A stretch of DNA of 64,000 nt from Stutzerimonas stutzeri (GTDB lineage Bacteria; Pseudomonadota; Gammaproteobacteria; Pseudomonadales; Pseudomonadaceae). The translations under genes were made by a program, and so were the position numbers. Positions 25,661 through 35,217 of this stretch are shown one piece after another (the first letter of the stretch is position 1; each line of letters opens with the position of its first letter). Location: assembly GCA_002387205.1 (NCBI GenBank), contig DGLA01000018.1, positions 11,213-75,212 on the forward strand. Reading direction: 5' to 3'. The notes under the pieces are model-generated. The model was given only the letters and a program-made list of their open reading frames with translations. It was not told where the DNA came from and made no database searches.

Positions 25661-26608
25661 GTGATGGATTACCGGGTGCTGCAGGCCGCCGCGCAGTGGT
25701 TCGCTGTGCTGCGGTCAGACAGCGTCAGCGAGGACGACCGCGAGGCCTGGCGGTGCTGGCTTAGCGATCCTGAGCACGCGCGGGCGTGGCAACGCGTCGA
25801 GCAGATCAGCGGACGCTTCGAGCCGCTCGCTCGCGACCCCTTTGGCGCCAAGGCGAGCAGCTTGATGCAGCGCCGCCAGCCAACGCGACGGCAGGCGCTG
25901 AAAACCCTGTCCGCCGTTATCGGTGGTGGTGTTCTGGCCCTGGCGGGTGGCGCCATGCCCTGGCGCAGCTGGACGGCCGATCAACGTACAGCAGTGGGCG
26001 AGGTGCACGATTGGCCATTGCCGGAGGGTTCGCACCTGTGGCTGAACACCGACAGCGCGGTGGATGTCGCGCTCGATGCGCAGGTGCGCCAACTGTCGCT
26101 CTACCGCGGCGAGCTGCTGGTGCAGGTGAGCCATGAACGGCGTCCGCTGTTGTTGTGGACCGCCGAAGGCAGCGTGAAGACCCATGACGCGGCCCGTTTT
26201 TCAGTGCGGCAGCGCGACGGTCGCACGCAGCTCAGCGTGTTCGACGGCACCGTTGAGGTTCGACCCCAAGACGGCCGACCGCGTACGGCCGTGCAGGGCC
26301 AGCAGGTGAGCTTCGATAGACGCCACGCCGAGCCCGGGCGCCCGGTTCAGATGGGGCGCCAGGCCTGGGTTCGTGGCGTGCTGTTGGCCGACAACCTGCG
26401 GCTGGATGAATTCCTGGCCGAACTGAGCCGCTACCGCCAGGGCTATCTGGGCTGTGATCCCCGCATCGCTGGCCTGCGCGTGGTGGGCGCTTATCCGCTG
26501 GCGGATACCGAACGTGTCCTGGAGGTGCTGGCGAGCACGCTGTCGTTGCGCGTCAACCGGCACCTGCCGTGGTGGGTCAGCCTTGAGCCCAAGCAATCCG
26601 AAGCCTGA
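25661..26608 (+). CDS. FecR-like anti-sigma / sigma regulator
   Basis: A 315-residue inner-membrane protein: N-terminal cytoplasmic DUF4880-type segment (AAQWFAVLRSD..AWRCWLSDPEHARAW), one membrane helix near residues 78-98, and a periplasmic FecR domain. It passes the signal from the TonB receptor to the adjacent sigma factor. It may start at GTG 25661 or ATG 25664; the first directly follows the sigma stop. Confidence 0.88.
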   Translation: MMDYRVLQAAAQWFAVLRSDSVSEDDREAWRCWLSDPEHARAWQRVEQISGRFEPLARDPFGAKASSLMQRRQPTRRQALKTLSAVIGGGVLALAGGAMPWRSWTADQRTAVGEVHDWPLPEGSHLWLNTDSAVDVALDAQVRQLSLYRGELLVQVSHERRPLLLWTAEGSVKTHDAARFSVRQRDGRTQLSVFDGTVEVRPQDGRPRTAVQGQQVSFDRRHAEPGRPVQMGRQAWVRGVLLADNLRLDEFLAELSRYRQGYLGCDPRIAGLRVVGAYPLADTERVLEVLASTLSLRVNRHLPWWVSLEPKQSEA

Positions 26609-26714
26609 CGAATACCCGTTGAAAATAAAATCGAGCTGGCGGTTCCCTTTTGGGAGGAGGCGCTGGGCATAACCGCAACGATCACGAATTTGCTCACGCA
26701 AAAAAGGATGAATC

Positions 26715-29204
26715 ATGCGCGTCACTGCCTCTCCCGTTCGCCGTCCCAGTTCGCTGTCCCTGGCCATTCGCGCCGCCATGCTCTGCATGCCATTAGCCAC
26801 CATTGCCGTCGCGCCGATGGCGCTGGCGCAATCGGCACAGCAGCAAGCTGTACGCAGCTATGACATTCCGGCCGGTTCACTTTCATCCGCCCTGAGTCGC
26901 TTCGCCGGTGAGGCCGGGGTGATGCTGTCGGTCGATGGCCGCCTGGTCGGCAACCGCCAGTCGAGCGGCCTGAGAGGCCAATACGGCGTTGAGGAAGGAT
27001 TCGATGCGTTGCTGCGCGGCAGCGGGCTGCAGGCCCTTCGTGACGAGCGCGGGACCTATTCGCTGGTGCCGGAGCCGTCTGGCGAACAGGCCGAAGCCGT
27101 CGAGCTGAAGCCCATGGTGGTGGAGGGCTTCGCGCTGGGCAATGCGCTGGGGGAGATGGAAGGCTACAACGCCACACACAGCAGCGTGGCAACCAAGACG
27201 AGCATGCCGCTAGTGGAGACCTCGCAGACCGTCTCGGTGGTGACCCGTCAACAGATCGAAGATCAGGGTTCGCGCTCCATTGCGCAGGCCGTTCGCTACA
27301 CGCCGGGGCTGATGAGCACGCCCTACGGCGCCACGACCCGCTACGACTATGTCGCCATGCGCGGCATCACCGACGGCTCGGTGGATAACCTCTACCTCGA
27401 CGGGCAGAAGCTGCTCGGTGACAGTGGCACCTACAGCAGCCTGCAGGTCGACCCGTATTTCGTCGAGCGTATCGACATTCTCAAGGGCCCGTCCTCGGTG
27501 CTCTATGGCCGCAGCCTGCCTGGCGGCCTGGTGGCGATGACCAGCAAGAAGCCGCAATACGAGGCGAGCCGACAGATCAGGCTGTCCTACGGCAGCGAGG
27601 ACAACAAGCAGGCCGCGTTCGACTTCACCGGGCCGCTGGACGACGAGCGCATCGCCTATCGGCTGGTCGGCGTCGCGAAGGATGCCGATAACCAGGTCGA
27701 TGGCATCGAAGAGAAGCGCTACGCGGTCATGCCTTCGCTGAGCATCGACTTCACCGAGGACACCCGCTTGACGCTCCAGGCCATGCTCCAGCATGACCCG
27801 GAGAGCGGCTATCACGGCGGCCTGCCGGCTGACGGCACCGTAACCTCGCACAACGGTCAGCGCATCTCACGCAGCTTCTTCGAAGGCGATGAGGATTACG
27901 AAAAGTTCGAGCGCGACCAGCAGATGATCGGCTATCAGCTGGAACACCGTTTCAACGATACGCTGTCGGCGCGGCAGAACTTCCAGTATCTCGATTCAAC
28001 GGTGGAGTCCGGCCAAGTCTACCAGTACGGCTACGCCACGCAGGACGAACTGGTGCGCTACTACACCGGTGCCGATGAGGTACTGCATGCCTGGACGCTG
28101 GATAACCAGCTGCAGTTCCTCTTCGATACCGGTGCGCTGAGCCATACCTTGGTCATCGGGCTGGACTATCAGCGGCGCAAGGCCAAAGTCGATTACAGCG
28201 CGGCCACCGGCATCGGCACGATCAACCCCTACACCGGCGTCGCCAACCCGAGCAGCCTGGCCTTCTATCACCAGTACGACGAACTACGGGAGCTGGAGCA
28301 GACCGGCCTCTATGTCCAGGACCTGATCAGCCTGGGCAACTGGCGCTTCTCGCTGGGCGCGCGGCAGGACTGGGTCGATGTGTCCTTCGACCAGACCGAA
28401 TCGCTCTACGGCGACCAGTCCGATCAATCGAAACTCGAGCAGTTCACCGGGCGGGTCGGCGTGCTCTACGCCTTCGACAATGGCCTGTCGCCCTACGCAA
28501 GCTATTCGGAATCCTTCAACCCTAACGCCACGGGTGCCTACAACTATGATTCGGGCACCGGTGCCTATGACATCACGCTGCTCGAACCGACCGAAGGGGA
28601 GCAATTCGAGGTCGGCGTTAAATACCAGCCGCTGGGCACCGACGATCTCTACACCATTTCCTACTTCGACCTGAAACAGTCGAACCTGGCGAACAAGGAT
28701 TCCAACGAGAACTTCTATCGCGCCGTAGGCGAACTCACCTCCAAGGGCGTGGAGCTGGAGGCGCGCCTGCGTCCGCAGGACAACCTCAACCTGATCGCCA
28801 GCTACACCTACATGGATGTGGAGTATTCCAAGGACTTCACCGGTGCTGCCGGCGTCAACAACCGCGGCAATACGCCTAACGCGGTGGCGCGCAACATGGC
28901 CTCGCTGTGGTCCGACTACACCTTCGAGCAGGGTGTAATCGCCGGGTTGCAGATTGGCGGTGGCGTACGCTACTTCGGCAAGAGCTGGGCGGACGCGGAA
29001 AATACGCTACGTATCCCGTCCTACACGCTGTACGACGCCATGCTCGGTTATGACTTGTCGCGCGTCGGGCTGAACGGCCTGAGCGCACAGCTGAACCTGA
29101 ACAACCTGACGGATGAAAAATACGTCGCCGCCTGCAACAGCCTCAACCAGTGCTACTACGGCGAATCCCGCAACGTCATGGCGACGCTGACCTACGACTT
29201 CTAA
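26715..29204 (+). CDS. TonB-dependent siderophore receptor with N-terminal signalling domain
   Basis: An 829-residue outer-membrane transporter: long signal peptide (about 1-40), STN/secretin-type signalling domain (about 45-100, YDIPAGSLSSALSRFAGEAGV), plug domain (SQTVSVVTRQQIEDQGSRS; FVERIDILKGPSSVLYG), and a 22-strand barrel ending in aromatic Phe (TYDF). The STN domain marks it as the sensor for the adjacent sigma/FecR pair. It resembles FpvA/FhuE-type ferri-siderophore receptors; the ligand is not predictable. AAGGA lies six bases before the start. Confidence 0.92.
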   Translation: MRVTASPVRRPSSLSLAIRAAMLCMPLATIAVAPMALAQSAQQQAVRSYDIPAGSLSSALSRFAGEAGVMLSVDGRLVGNRQSSGLRGQYGVEEGFDALLRGSGLQALRDERGTYSLVPEPSGEQAEAVELKPMVVEGFALGNALGEMEGYNATHSSVATKTSMPLVETSQTVSVVTRQQIEDQGSRSIAQAVRYTPGLMSTPYGATTRYDYVAMRGITDGSVDNLYLDGQKLLGDSGTYSSLQVDPYFVERIDILKGPSSVLYGRSLPGGLVAMTSKKPQYEASRQIRLSYGSEDNKQAAFDFTGPLDDERIAYRLVGVAKDADNQVDGIEEKRYAVMPSLSIDFTEDTRLTLQAMLQHDPESGYHGGLPADGTVTSHNGQRISRSFFEGDEDYEKFERDQQMIGYQLEHRFNDTLSARQNFQYLDSTVESGQVYQYGYATQDELVRYYTGADEVLHAWTLDNQLQFLFDTGALSHTLVIGLDYQRRKAKVDYSAATGIGTINPYTGVANPSSLAFYHQYDELRELEQTGLYVQDLISLGNWRFSLGARQDWVDVSFDQTESLYGDQSDQSKLEQFTGRVGVLYAFDNGLSPYASYSESFNPNATGAYNYDSGTGAYDITLLEPTEGEQFEVGVKYQPLGTDDLYTISYFDLKQSNLANKDSNENFYRAVGELTSKGVELEARLRPQDNLNLIASYTYMDVEYSKDFTGAAGVNNRGNTPNAVARNMASLWSDYTFEQGVIAGLQIGGGVRYFGKSWADAENTLRIPSYTLYDAMLGYDLSRVGLNGLSAQLNLNNLTDEKYVAACNSLNQCYYGESRNVMATLTYDF

Positions 29205-29217
29205 GAATCGGGCAGAA

Positions 29218-29246
29218 GCCGCTGGCCTGTATGGGCCGGCGGCTTT
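29218..29246 (+). terminator. Terminator-like hairpin after the siderophore receptor
   Basis: GCCGCTGGCC pairs with GGCCGGCGGC (one G-T pair) around a short loop, followed by TTT. It lies 13 bp after the receptor stop and before the PepSY gene, so it probably limits rather than blocks read-through. Confidence 0.55.
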
Positions 29247-29273
29247 GTGCTTTCTACAAGACGGACGAAGACC

Positions 29274-30446
29274 ATGCGCTCGATCCTCGTACTGCTGCAC
29301 CGCTACATCGGCCTGGCTACCGCGCTATTCCTCTTTCTCGCAGGCATCACCGGCAGCGTGCTGGCCTTCCATCATGAACTGGATGAATGGCTGAACCCCG
29401 AGTTCTACCACACCGCCAGCCAGGGCCCGGTGCTGGCGCCTGGGGCGCTTGTCGAGCGGGTCGAGCAGGCCAACCCGCGCATGCAGGTCTGGTACATGGA
29501 GTTTCCGGACGAGCCAGGACACGCGGCGTTGATGGCGCTGGTACCGCGCAACGATCCGCAAACCGGCAAGCCCTATGACGTAGAGCCCGTCGTGCAATAC
29601 CTCGACGCGGTGACAGGCGATCTGGTCGGCACGCGCCACTGGGGCGAGTGCTGCTTTTCGCGCAAGAATTTCGTGCCCTTCATGCTGGAGTTTCACTACA
29701 ACCTGACGCTGCCGGGCAACTGGGGCGTATGGCTGATGGGCATCGTCGCGATCTTCTGGACCCTCGACTGTTTCGTCTCCCTGCTGCTGACCTTCCCGCG
29801 CGGGCGGCCATTCTTCGGCAAGTGGTGGACGGCCTGGAAGATCAAGCGCCAGCGGCTCAACCACGATGTGCATCGTGCGTGCGGCCTGTGGCTGTGGTTG
29901 CTGCTCACGCCGGTCGCCATCAGCAGCATTGCCATGAACCTGCCCGAACAGGTGTTCAAACCGGTGGTGTCGTTGGTATCAAGGGTTGAACCGAGCGTCT
30001 ACGAGGCACGCGGCAGGTTGCCAGAGGCGGAGCTGGGCACCACCGGGTACGGCTTCCACCGTGCTTACGACTATGCCATGCAGCACGCCGCCGACCTTGG
30101 CCTGAGCGAGCCGATTGGTGAGCTCTACTACAGCTTCGAATACAACTTCTACGGCGCGGGCTTCGGTGATCACGACAGCAACCAGGGCAATGCCTGGCTG
30201 TTTTTCCATGGCAGCGATGGCACGCAGTTGCTGGGGCAGGAGATACCGGGGCAGGGCACCTTGGGTGAGCAGTTCCACCTGCTGCAACCGGCGATCCACG
30301 GCGGGCGGATCCTCGGCCTGCCGGGGCGCATCCTGATCGCGCTGCTGGGCGTGGCGATTGCCGTGCTGTCGGTGACCGGCGTGGTGATCTGGTGGCGCAA
30401 GTTGCGCGCCAGGCGGTGTGTGCATCCCAAACGCGGCAAGGGCTAG
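29274..30446 (+). CDS. PepSY-associated transmembrane protein (putative siderophore-iron reductase)
   Basis: A 390-residue inner-membrane protein with the four-helix PepSY_TM plan: helix 1 LVLLHRYIGLATALFLFLAG with histidines, further helices near residues 145-170 and 200-220, and a C-terminal helix ending GVVIWWRKLRARR. Such proteins often follow TonB siderophore receptors and are thought to reduce ferri-siderophore in the periplasm or membrane. ATG 29274 puts the first helix at the N-terminus. Confidence 0.85.
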   Translation: MRSILVLLHRYIGLATALFLFLAGITGSVLAFHHELDEWLNPEFYHTASQGPVLAPGALVERVEQANPRMQVWYMEFPDEPGHAALMALVPRNDPQTGKPYDVEPVVQYLDAVTGDLVGTRHWGECCFSRKNFVPFMLEFHYNLTLPGNWGVWLMGIVAIFWTLDCFVSLLLTFPRGRPFFGKWWTAWKIKRQRLNHDVHRACGLWLWLLLTPVAISSIAMNLPEQVFKPVVSLVSRVEPSVYEARGRLPEAELGTTGYGFHRAYDYAMQHAADLGLSEPIGELYYSFEYNFYGAGFGDHDSNQGNAWLFFHGSDGTQLLGQEIPGQGTLGEQFHLLQPAIHGGRILGLPGRILIALLGVAIAVLSVTGVVIWWRKLRARRCVHPKRGKG

Positions 30447-30453
30447 AACGTAG

Positions 30454-30479
30454 GGCGGATCACGCTCCACCGATCCGCC
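30454..30479. terminator. Hairpin between convergent PepSY and DUF1850 genes
   Basis: GGCGGATC and GATCCGCC form a perfect eight-base-pair stem with a ten-base loop. Its sequence resembles the GTAGGGCGGAT-type interspersed repeats common in Pseudomonas intergenic regions, and its place between convergent genes suits a bidirectional terminator. Confidence 0.55.
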
Positions 30480-30522
30480 GGGCGATCTATGCGCCCCTAA
30501 CGCGGCAAAGCCTCACCCAGCA

Positions 30523-30924
30523 TCAGGAGGAGCCCACCGCCTGCGCGGCGCAGCTCCAGAGCTCCAGCGCGGGCTGGTCCGCTATTGGCGGGCCGAGCCA
30601 TTCGCTCAAGGCGTGACAACGCTGGTCGAAACACAATTGGTAGTCCCCTGCTTCGGGGGTTCGCCCCACACGCAGCGGTTGCAACGGCGGCATCTGGCGC
30701 CTGTAGTGCCAGGCCCCGTCACGCAGTTCGGCGTCATCCGGGATTTCCATCCCGGCACCTGAACCCCTGACCCGCGCTTCGCCGAGCAGCAGCCCGTCCG
30801 GCGTCACGCGGTAGTCCTCTTCCCAGCGGATCTTCTCGATCGTATGGTTCCAGGCCAGGGTGAAGTCGGCTGCGGGCACCTCTGCCCACACCACCCCGGC
30901 CAAGCCCAGACAGAGTCCGATCAC
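30523..30924 (-). CDS. DUF1850 protein associated with a TAXI-TRAP transporter
   Basis: A 133-residue product starting at GTG 30924, which overlaps the transporter stop by four bases (GTGA). It has an N-terminal hydrophobic signal, then FTLAWNHTIEKIRWEEDYRV, characteristic of DUF1850. DUF1850 genes are regularly coupled to fused TRAP permeases, so it is likely a periplasmic accessory; its role is unknown. Confidence 0.8.
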   Translation of the reverse strand: MIGLCLGLAGVVWAEVPAADFTLAWNHTIEKIRWEEDYRVTPDGLLLGEARVRGSGAGMEIPDDAELRDGAWHYRRQMPPLQPLRVGRTPEAGDYQLCFDQRCHALSEWLGPPIADQPALELWSCAAQAVGSS

Positions 30925-32954
30925 GCCAGTACCGGCCCGGCCCGGCGGGCCCGCACGATATGCTGAGCCAGCAGCAGGATGCCGATGCCAAAGCCGATCT
31001 CGTCGGTAATCGGCATGGCCATGATCAGCGTCGCACCGGCGGCGAAGCCCAGCACCCGCTCCCACCAGGCCAGCGGTCGCTGCAGGTAGCCGATGGTGGC
31101 GATGCCCCATAGACCAATGGCGAAGCTTGCCTTCAGCACCATGTAGGCGGTCATCCAAAGGCTGTCGCCCTGCATCATCAGCGACGGGTTGTAGACCGCC
31201 ATGAACGGCACCACGAAGCCGGCGATGGCGATGCGCACCGCCCACATGCTGATCTTCAGCCCGGTTTCCTTGGCGATCGGCGCCGCTGCGAAGCAGGCCA
31301 GCGCCACCGGCGGCGTCAGGTCAGCCAGGATGCCGAAATAGAACACGAACATGTGCGAGACCAGCAGCGGCACGCCAAGGTCCAGCAGGGCCGGCGCGGC
31401 AATCGAACTGGTGATGATGTAGTTGGGGATTGTCGGGATACCCATGCCCAGCACCAGGCAGGTGGCCATGGTCAGCAGCAGCGACAGGAAGAGGTTGTCC
31501 TCACCGACGGCCAGGATGTAGCCCGCAAAGGTCGAGGCCACACCCGTCAGCGAGACCACGCCGATGATCACGCCGACCAGTGCACAGGCGATACCCACCG
31601 GAACCGCGTGTCGTGCACCTTCCACCAGCGCGTGCAGGCACACCACCAGGGTGTCGCGCCCGCCCTTGATGAACCAGCAGATCGCTACCAGCACCGCGAT
31701 GACAGCGAAGATCACCCCGATGCCGAGCTGGAAGAACCCGGCGCAGAGCACACCCAGGGCGATCCAGAAGGCCATGCGCAAGCCGAATGACGACACCTTC
31801 AGGATGATTGCCGAGCCGAGGATGACGATGGCCGTCAGCGCCAGGCCGACCATGCCGGAGAACAGCGGTGTGCGTCCGGAAAACAGCAGGTACACCAGCA
31901 CACCCAGCGGAATCAGCAGATACCAGCGCTGCTTGACCGCCGCCATGGCGCTCGGGCATTCCTCTTTCGGCAGGCCCTTGAGGTTGGCGCGCTTGGCTTC
32001 CAGATGAACCATCCAGAACACCGAGCCGAAATACAGCAGGGCCGGGATCAGCGCAGCCTTGGCGACTTCGATGAAGGGCACGTTGATGGTTTCGGCCATG
32101 ATGAAGGCCACGGCGCCCATCACCGGCGGCATCATCTGGCTGCCCATGGAGGAGGTTGCTTCCACACCGCCGGCGAAGGCAGCCTTGTAGCCGAAGCGTT
32201 TCATCAGCGGAATGGTGAACTGGCCGGTAGTCACCACGTTGGCGACGCCGGAACCGGTGATGGTGCCCATCAGCGCGGAGGACACCACCGAGACCTTGGC
32301 CGGTCCACCCAGCTTGTGGCCGAACAGGCCCATGGCGAAGTCGGTGAACAGCTTGATCATCCCGGCCTGTTCGAGAAAGGCACCGAAGAGGATGAACAGG
32401 AAGATATAGGTCGCCGAGACGTAGGTCGGTGTGCCGTAGAGCCCTTCGGTGCCAAACGCCAGCTGGTTGACCATCTGATCGATGGCGTAGCCGCGGTGGG
32501 CGAGATCGCCCGGCAGGTACTGGCCGAGCAGGCCGTAGGCAAGGAACATGGCGCAGATGATTGGCAGGGCGATGCCCATGACCCGGCGAGCGGCCTCGAA
32601 TACCAGGGCGATCAACAGGACGCCGACGGCGAAGTCGAGGGTCGTGAGGTCACCTGAGCGCTGGATCAGGTCTGCTTCGAAATACCACTGGTAGAACGCA
32701 GTCCCCATGCCCGCCAGGGCCAACACCCAGGCCAGCGGCTGCCAGGGGCGGCCTTTGCCTGCGGCGGGAAAATACAGGTAGACGACCATCAGCAGAAAAC
32801 CGACATGCCCGGCTCGCAGTACCTGGCTCGATACCGGGTGAAACGCCGCCATGACGATCTGGTAGATGGAAAACAGCAGGGCCACATAAAACAATGCTTT
32901 TGGCCAATCGGCTGCGCTACCGGCCAGGCCTTCCTCTTGTTGTAGTTCGCTCAT
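30921..32954 (-). CDS. TRAP transporter permease, fused 4TM/12TM type
   Basis: A 677-residue inner-membrane protein with about 16-18 hydrophobic segments, joining the small (DctQ-like) and large (DctM-like) TRAP subunits. Typical segments are GVANVVTTGQFTIPLMKRFG, FAGGVEATSSMGSQMMPPVM and LVLGMGIPTIPNYI. It works with the TAXI binding protein encoded 172 bp upstream. GAGG lies six bases before the ATG. TAXI systems generally carry organic acids such as C4-dicarboxylates or glutamate; the substrate here is not known. Confidence 0.92.
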   Translation of the reverse strand: MSELQQEEGLAGSAADWPKALFYVALLFSIYQIVMAAFHPVSSQVLRAGHVGFLLMVVYLYFPAAGKGRPWQPLAWVLALAGMGTAFYQWYFEADLIQRSGDLTTLDFAVGVLLIALVFEAARRVMGIALPIICAMFLAYGLLGQYLPGDLAHRGYAIDQMVNQLAFGTEGLYGTPTYVSATYIFLFILFGAFLEQAGMIKLFTDFAMGLFGHKLGGPAKVSVVSSALMGTITGSGVANVVTTGQFTIPLMKRFGYKAAFAGGVEATSSMGSQMMPPVMGAVAFIMAETINVPFIEVAKAALIPALLYFGSVFWMVHLEAKRANLKGLPKEECPSAMAAVKQRWYLLIPLGVLVYLLFSGRTPLFSGMVGLALTAIVILGSAIILKVSSFGLRMAFWIALGVLCAGFFQLGIGVIFAVIAVLVAICWFIKGGRDTLVVCLHALVEGARHAVPVGIACALVGVIIGVVSLTGVASTFAGYILAVGEDNLFLSLLLTMATCLVLGMGIPTIPNYIITSSIAAPALLDLGVPLLVSHMFVFYFGILADLTPPVALACFAAAPIAKETGLKISMWAVRIAIAGFVVPFMAVYNPSLMMQGDSLWMTAYMVLKASFAIGLWGIATIGYLQRPLAWWERVLGFAAGATLIMAMPITDEIGFGIGILLLAQHIVRARRAGPVLA

Positions 32955-33060
32955 GAATCGCCTCGAGCTGATAAAGCATGGTCGCGTAGAGCCGCTAACA
33001 AAACCTGCCGTGCTTTCACGCTGGTTTTACTAGCGCCTCTTCAGATTTGGATTCGGCGAG

Positions 33061-33116
33061 CCGCGGGCGTCAGGACTGGCGTCCGCGGTTCAGATCGGGC
33101 AGCACCGAGGCTGCCC
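33061..33116 (-). terminator. Two hairpins between TAXI binding protein and TRAP permease
   Basis: CCGCGGGCG (33061-33069) pairs with CGTCCGCGG (33080-33088), and GGGCAGC (33097-33103) with GCTGCCC (33110-33116). In the minus-strand transcript they lie just after the binding-protein stop, where they could reduce permease expression relative to the abundant binding protein. Confidence 0.5.
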
Positions 33117-33126
33117 AGTGGCGTAC

Positions 33127-34080
33127 TCAGAGTACGCCGGCTTCCTTGTAGTAACGCTCGGCACCCGGATGCAGCGGGATCGGCAGCGCCTTGGTGGCGT
33201 TCTCCAGCTTGATGTCCTTGGCGGCGGAATGCGCGTTGCCCAGCTGGTCGAGGTTTTCGAACAGCAGCTTGGTCATCTGGTAGGCAATGTCGTCCGGTAC
33301 GCCTTCATGGGTCACGAGGATGTTGGTGATGGCCACGGTCGGCACGTCCGCCTCCTGGCCGTCATAGGTACCCGCCGGGATCTTGGCCGCCTGGTAGGCG
33401 TCGTTGCCGATCTTGGTGACCACATCTTGCGGGATTTCCACGTAGTTCAGCGGCATGGTGGACGCCAGGTCGCGAATGGCGGCCATACCCAGGCCGGCGG
33501 ACTGCAGGGTGGCATCCAGCTGGCGGTTCTTGATCAGCTCGACGGATTCGGCAAACGGAAGGTATTCCACCTTGCCCATGTCTTCGTAGCTCAGGCCGGC
33601 CGCCTTGAGGATGGCTCGGGCGTTGAGTTCGGTACCGGATTTCGGCGCGCCAACGGAGATCGACTTGCCCTTGAGGTCAGCCAAGGTCTTGATGCCGGAC
33701 TCCTGGCTGGCGACGATCTGGATGTAGTTCGGGTAGCTGCCGCCGATGGCGCGCAGTTTCTTCAGGGGCGCCTTGAAGCCGGCTTCCTCGACGCCATTCC
33801 AGCCGTCAGCGACAGAGTCACCGAGGGCAAAGCCCAGCTCGCCGCGACCGGATTGCAGCAGATTGAGGTTTTCGACCGAGGCTTTGGTTGCCTGCACGGA
33901 GGTTTTCGCGCCGTCGATGCCTTTGCTGTACAGCTGGGAGATGCCCACCCCGATTGGGTAGTACACCCCGCTGGTGCCGCCCGTGAGGATGTTGATGAAG
34001 GTCGGGGCAGCCACTGCGGCGGTGCTGGCGGTGAAGGCCGCTGCGGCAGCGAGCAGGCTGAAGCGTTTGGTCAATCTCAT
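33127..34080 (-). CDS. TAXI-family TRAP solute-binding protein
   Basis: A 317-residue periplasmic protein with a signal peptide (SLLAAAAAFTASTAAVAAP, cleaved near residue 24) and the TAXI start TFINILTGGTSGVYYPIGVGI. It captures the substrate for the fused TRAP permease downstream. A GGAG lies seven bases upstream of the ATG. Confidence 0.92.
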   Translation of the reverse strand: MRLTKRFSLLAAAAAFTASTAAVAAPTFINILTGGTSGVYYPIGVGISQLYSKGIDGAKTSVQATKASVENLNLLQSGRGELGFALGDSVADGWNGVEEAGFKAPLKKLRAIGGSYPNYIQIVASQESGIKTLADLKGKSISVGAPKSGTELNARAILKAAGLSYEDMGKVEYLPFAESVELIKNRQLDATLQSAGLGMAAIRDLASTMPLNYVEIPQDVVTKIGNDAYQAAKIPAGTYDGQEADVPTVAITNILVTHEGVPDDIAYQMTKLLFENLDQLGNAHSAAKDIKLENATKALPIPLHPGAERYYKEAGVL

Positions 34081-34462
34081 GGTGTATCTCCGTTTCGTTG
34101 TTATTGGTTTTGCAGAACTGACGATAGACGATCAGCTACAGCGCCAGGGGCTGCATTCAACGACAGGAAAAGGAGAGACGGCGTCGGACGTGCTTTCACA
34201 GAGTGAAGCAGGAGCGCTGTGCGGCTTTTCTTGTCGTTGGTCGTCGCATCGGGCAGTTAAGACATAGCACGAGCTGTGCCATAACGGCGAAGGCTCTGTT
34301 TCGGCGGGTCAGGGCCACCTCATAGACGCCGTTGGCAAGATTTCGCTCATGGGTGAAGCAACGATAGGCGGAATTCTGCCTATTGCAGCGCAAAGGCCGA
34401 TGCGAACCCTGATCTGCCGCTGGCGTCGCAACAGAGGAATCCACCGCGAGCGAGACACAGCA
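34081..34462. other. Intergenic region between divergent TAXI and HhH genes
   Basis: No supported gene. It must contain both divergent promoters. The only structure I see is the inverted repeat ATAGGC/GCCTAT (34364-34383) ahead of the plus-strand gene, which could be an operator or hairpin. Confidence 0.4.
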
Positions 34463-34891
34463 ATGGCCAGTGAAATCAGCGCGAAAGAACTCGGGATCGA
34501 TATCAGTCAGGGAGAAGGCGAGCTGTTCAAATGGTTCATCGCCAGCTTCCTGTTCGGCAAGCGCATCCAGCAGGACATCGCCGCCGACGCCTACCGAGTC
34601 ATCGTCGAAATGCACAAGCGCGACACGCCGAGAAAGCTGGGCAACTGCAGCTGGCAAGAGCTGGTGGACATGCTTGGGGAGGGTCACTACGTGCGCTATG
34701 ACGAATCGACCGCCGAGCGCCTGCTCAAGCTCTGCGACAAGCTCAATAACGAATACGGCGGCAAGCTCGGCAACATTCGCGAGAGGAGCAAGGACCGCAA
34801 GGAGCTGGAAAAAAGGCTGGGCGAGTTCGAAGGGATCGGGCCGAAAACGGTGGAGATCTTTATGCGCGAGGCGGAAAAGGTCTGGTCCTAG
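34463..34891 (+). CDS. Conserved hypothetical protein with a C-terminal helix-hairpin-helix motif
   Basis: A 142-residue, charged, helical protein. The C-terminal GEFEGIGPKTVEIFMREAEKVW is a helix-hairpin-helix like that of endonuclease III-type glycosylases, and the N-terminal half (GELFKWFIASFLFGKRI) resembles the outer helices of that fold. The Fe-S cysteines and the usual catalytic Lys/Asp context are not evident, so it may bind DNA without being a glycosylase. No neighbour suggests a pathway. Confidence 0.7.
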   Translation: MASEISAKELGIDISQGEGELFKWFIASFLFGKRIQQDIAADAYRVIVEMHKRDTPRKLGNCSWQELVDMLGEGHYVRYDESTAERLLKLCDKLNNEYGGKLGNIRERSKDRKELEKRLGEFEGIGPKTVEIFMREAEKVWS

Positions 34892-34970
34892 CCGCCGCTG
34901 CGACAAACCGTGTTTGCGCTGCATGCCGATCCGGCTAAAGTGGCGCCAGCCCTCTATCGAAGTCCGACCC

Positions 34971-35213
34971 ATGCGCGCCGTTCTCATTGCGTTCAGCCTG
35001 TTCCTGCCGCTGCTGGCGTACGCCGCCCCGGCGCCGTATTACCAGTGGCAAAGCAAGGCCGATGGCACCGTGATCTGTCGACAGACCTCGCCGGGGCATG
35101 GCTGGGAGCTGCTCAACGGCCAGCCTTTCCGGGACCTGAACTGCAGCATGCCCGCCACTCGTATCGACCGGCCCAACGCGGTACCAGGCTTTCACCCGCA
35201 GCCAGGGCGCTGA
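34971..35213 (+). CDS. Small secreted protein, function unknown
   Basis: An 80-residue protein with a clear signal peptide (MRAVLIAFSLFLPLLAYAAP, cleaved near residue 18) and two cysteines in the mature part. Similar short periplasmic proteins are common in Pseudomonas without assigned function. It converges on phnN. Confidence 0.6.
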   Translation: MRAVLIAFSLFLPLLAYAAPAPYYQWQSKADGTVICRQTSPGHGWELLNGQPFRDLNCSMPATRIDRPNAVPGFHPQPGR

Positions 35214-35217
35214 TGGG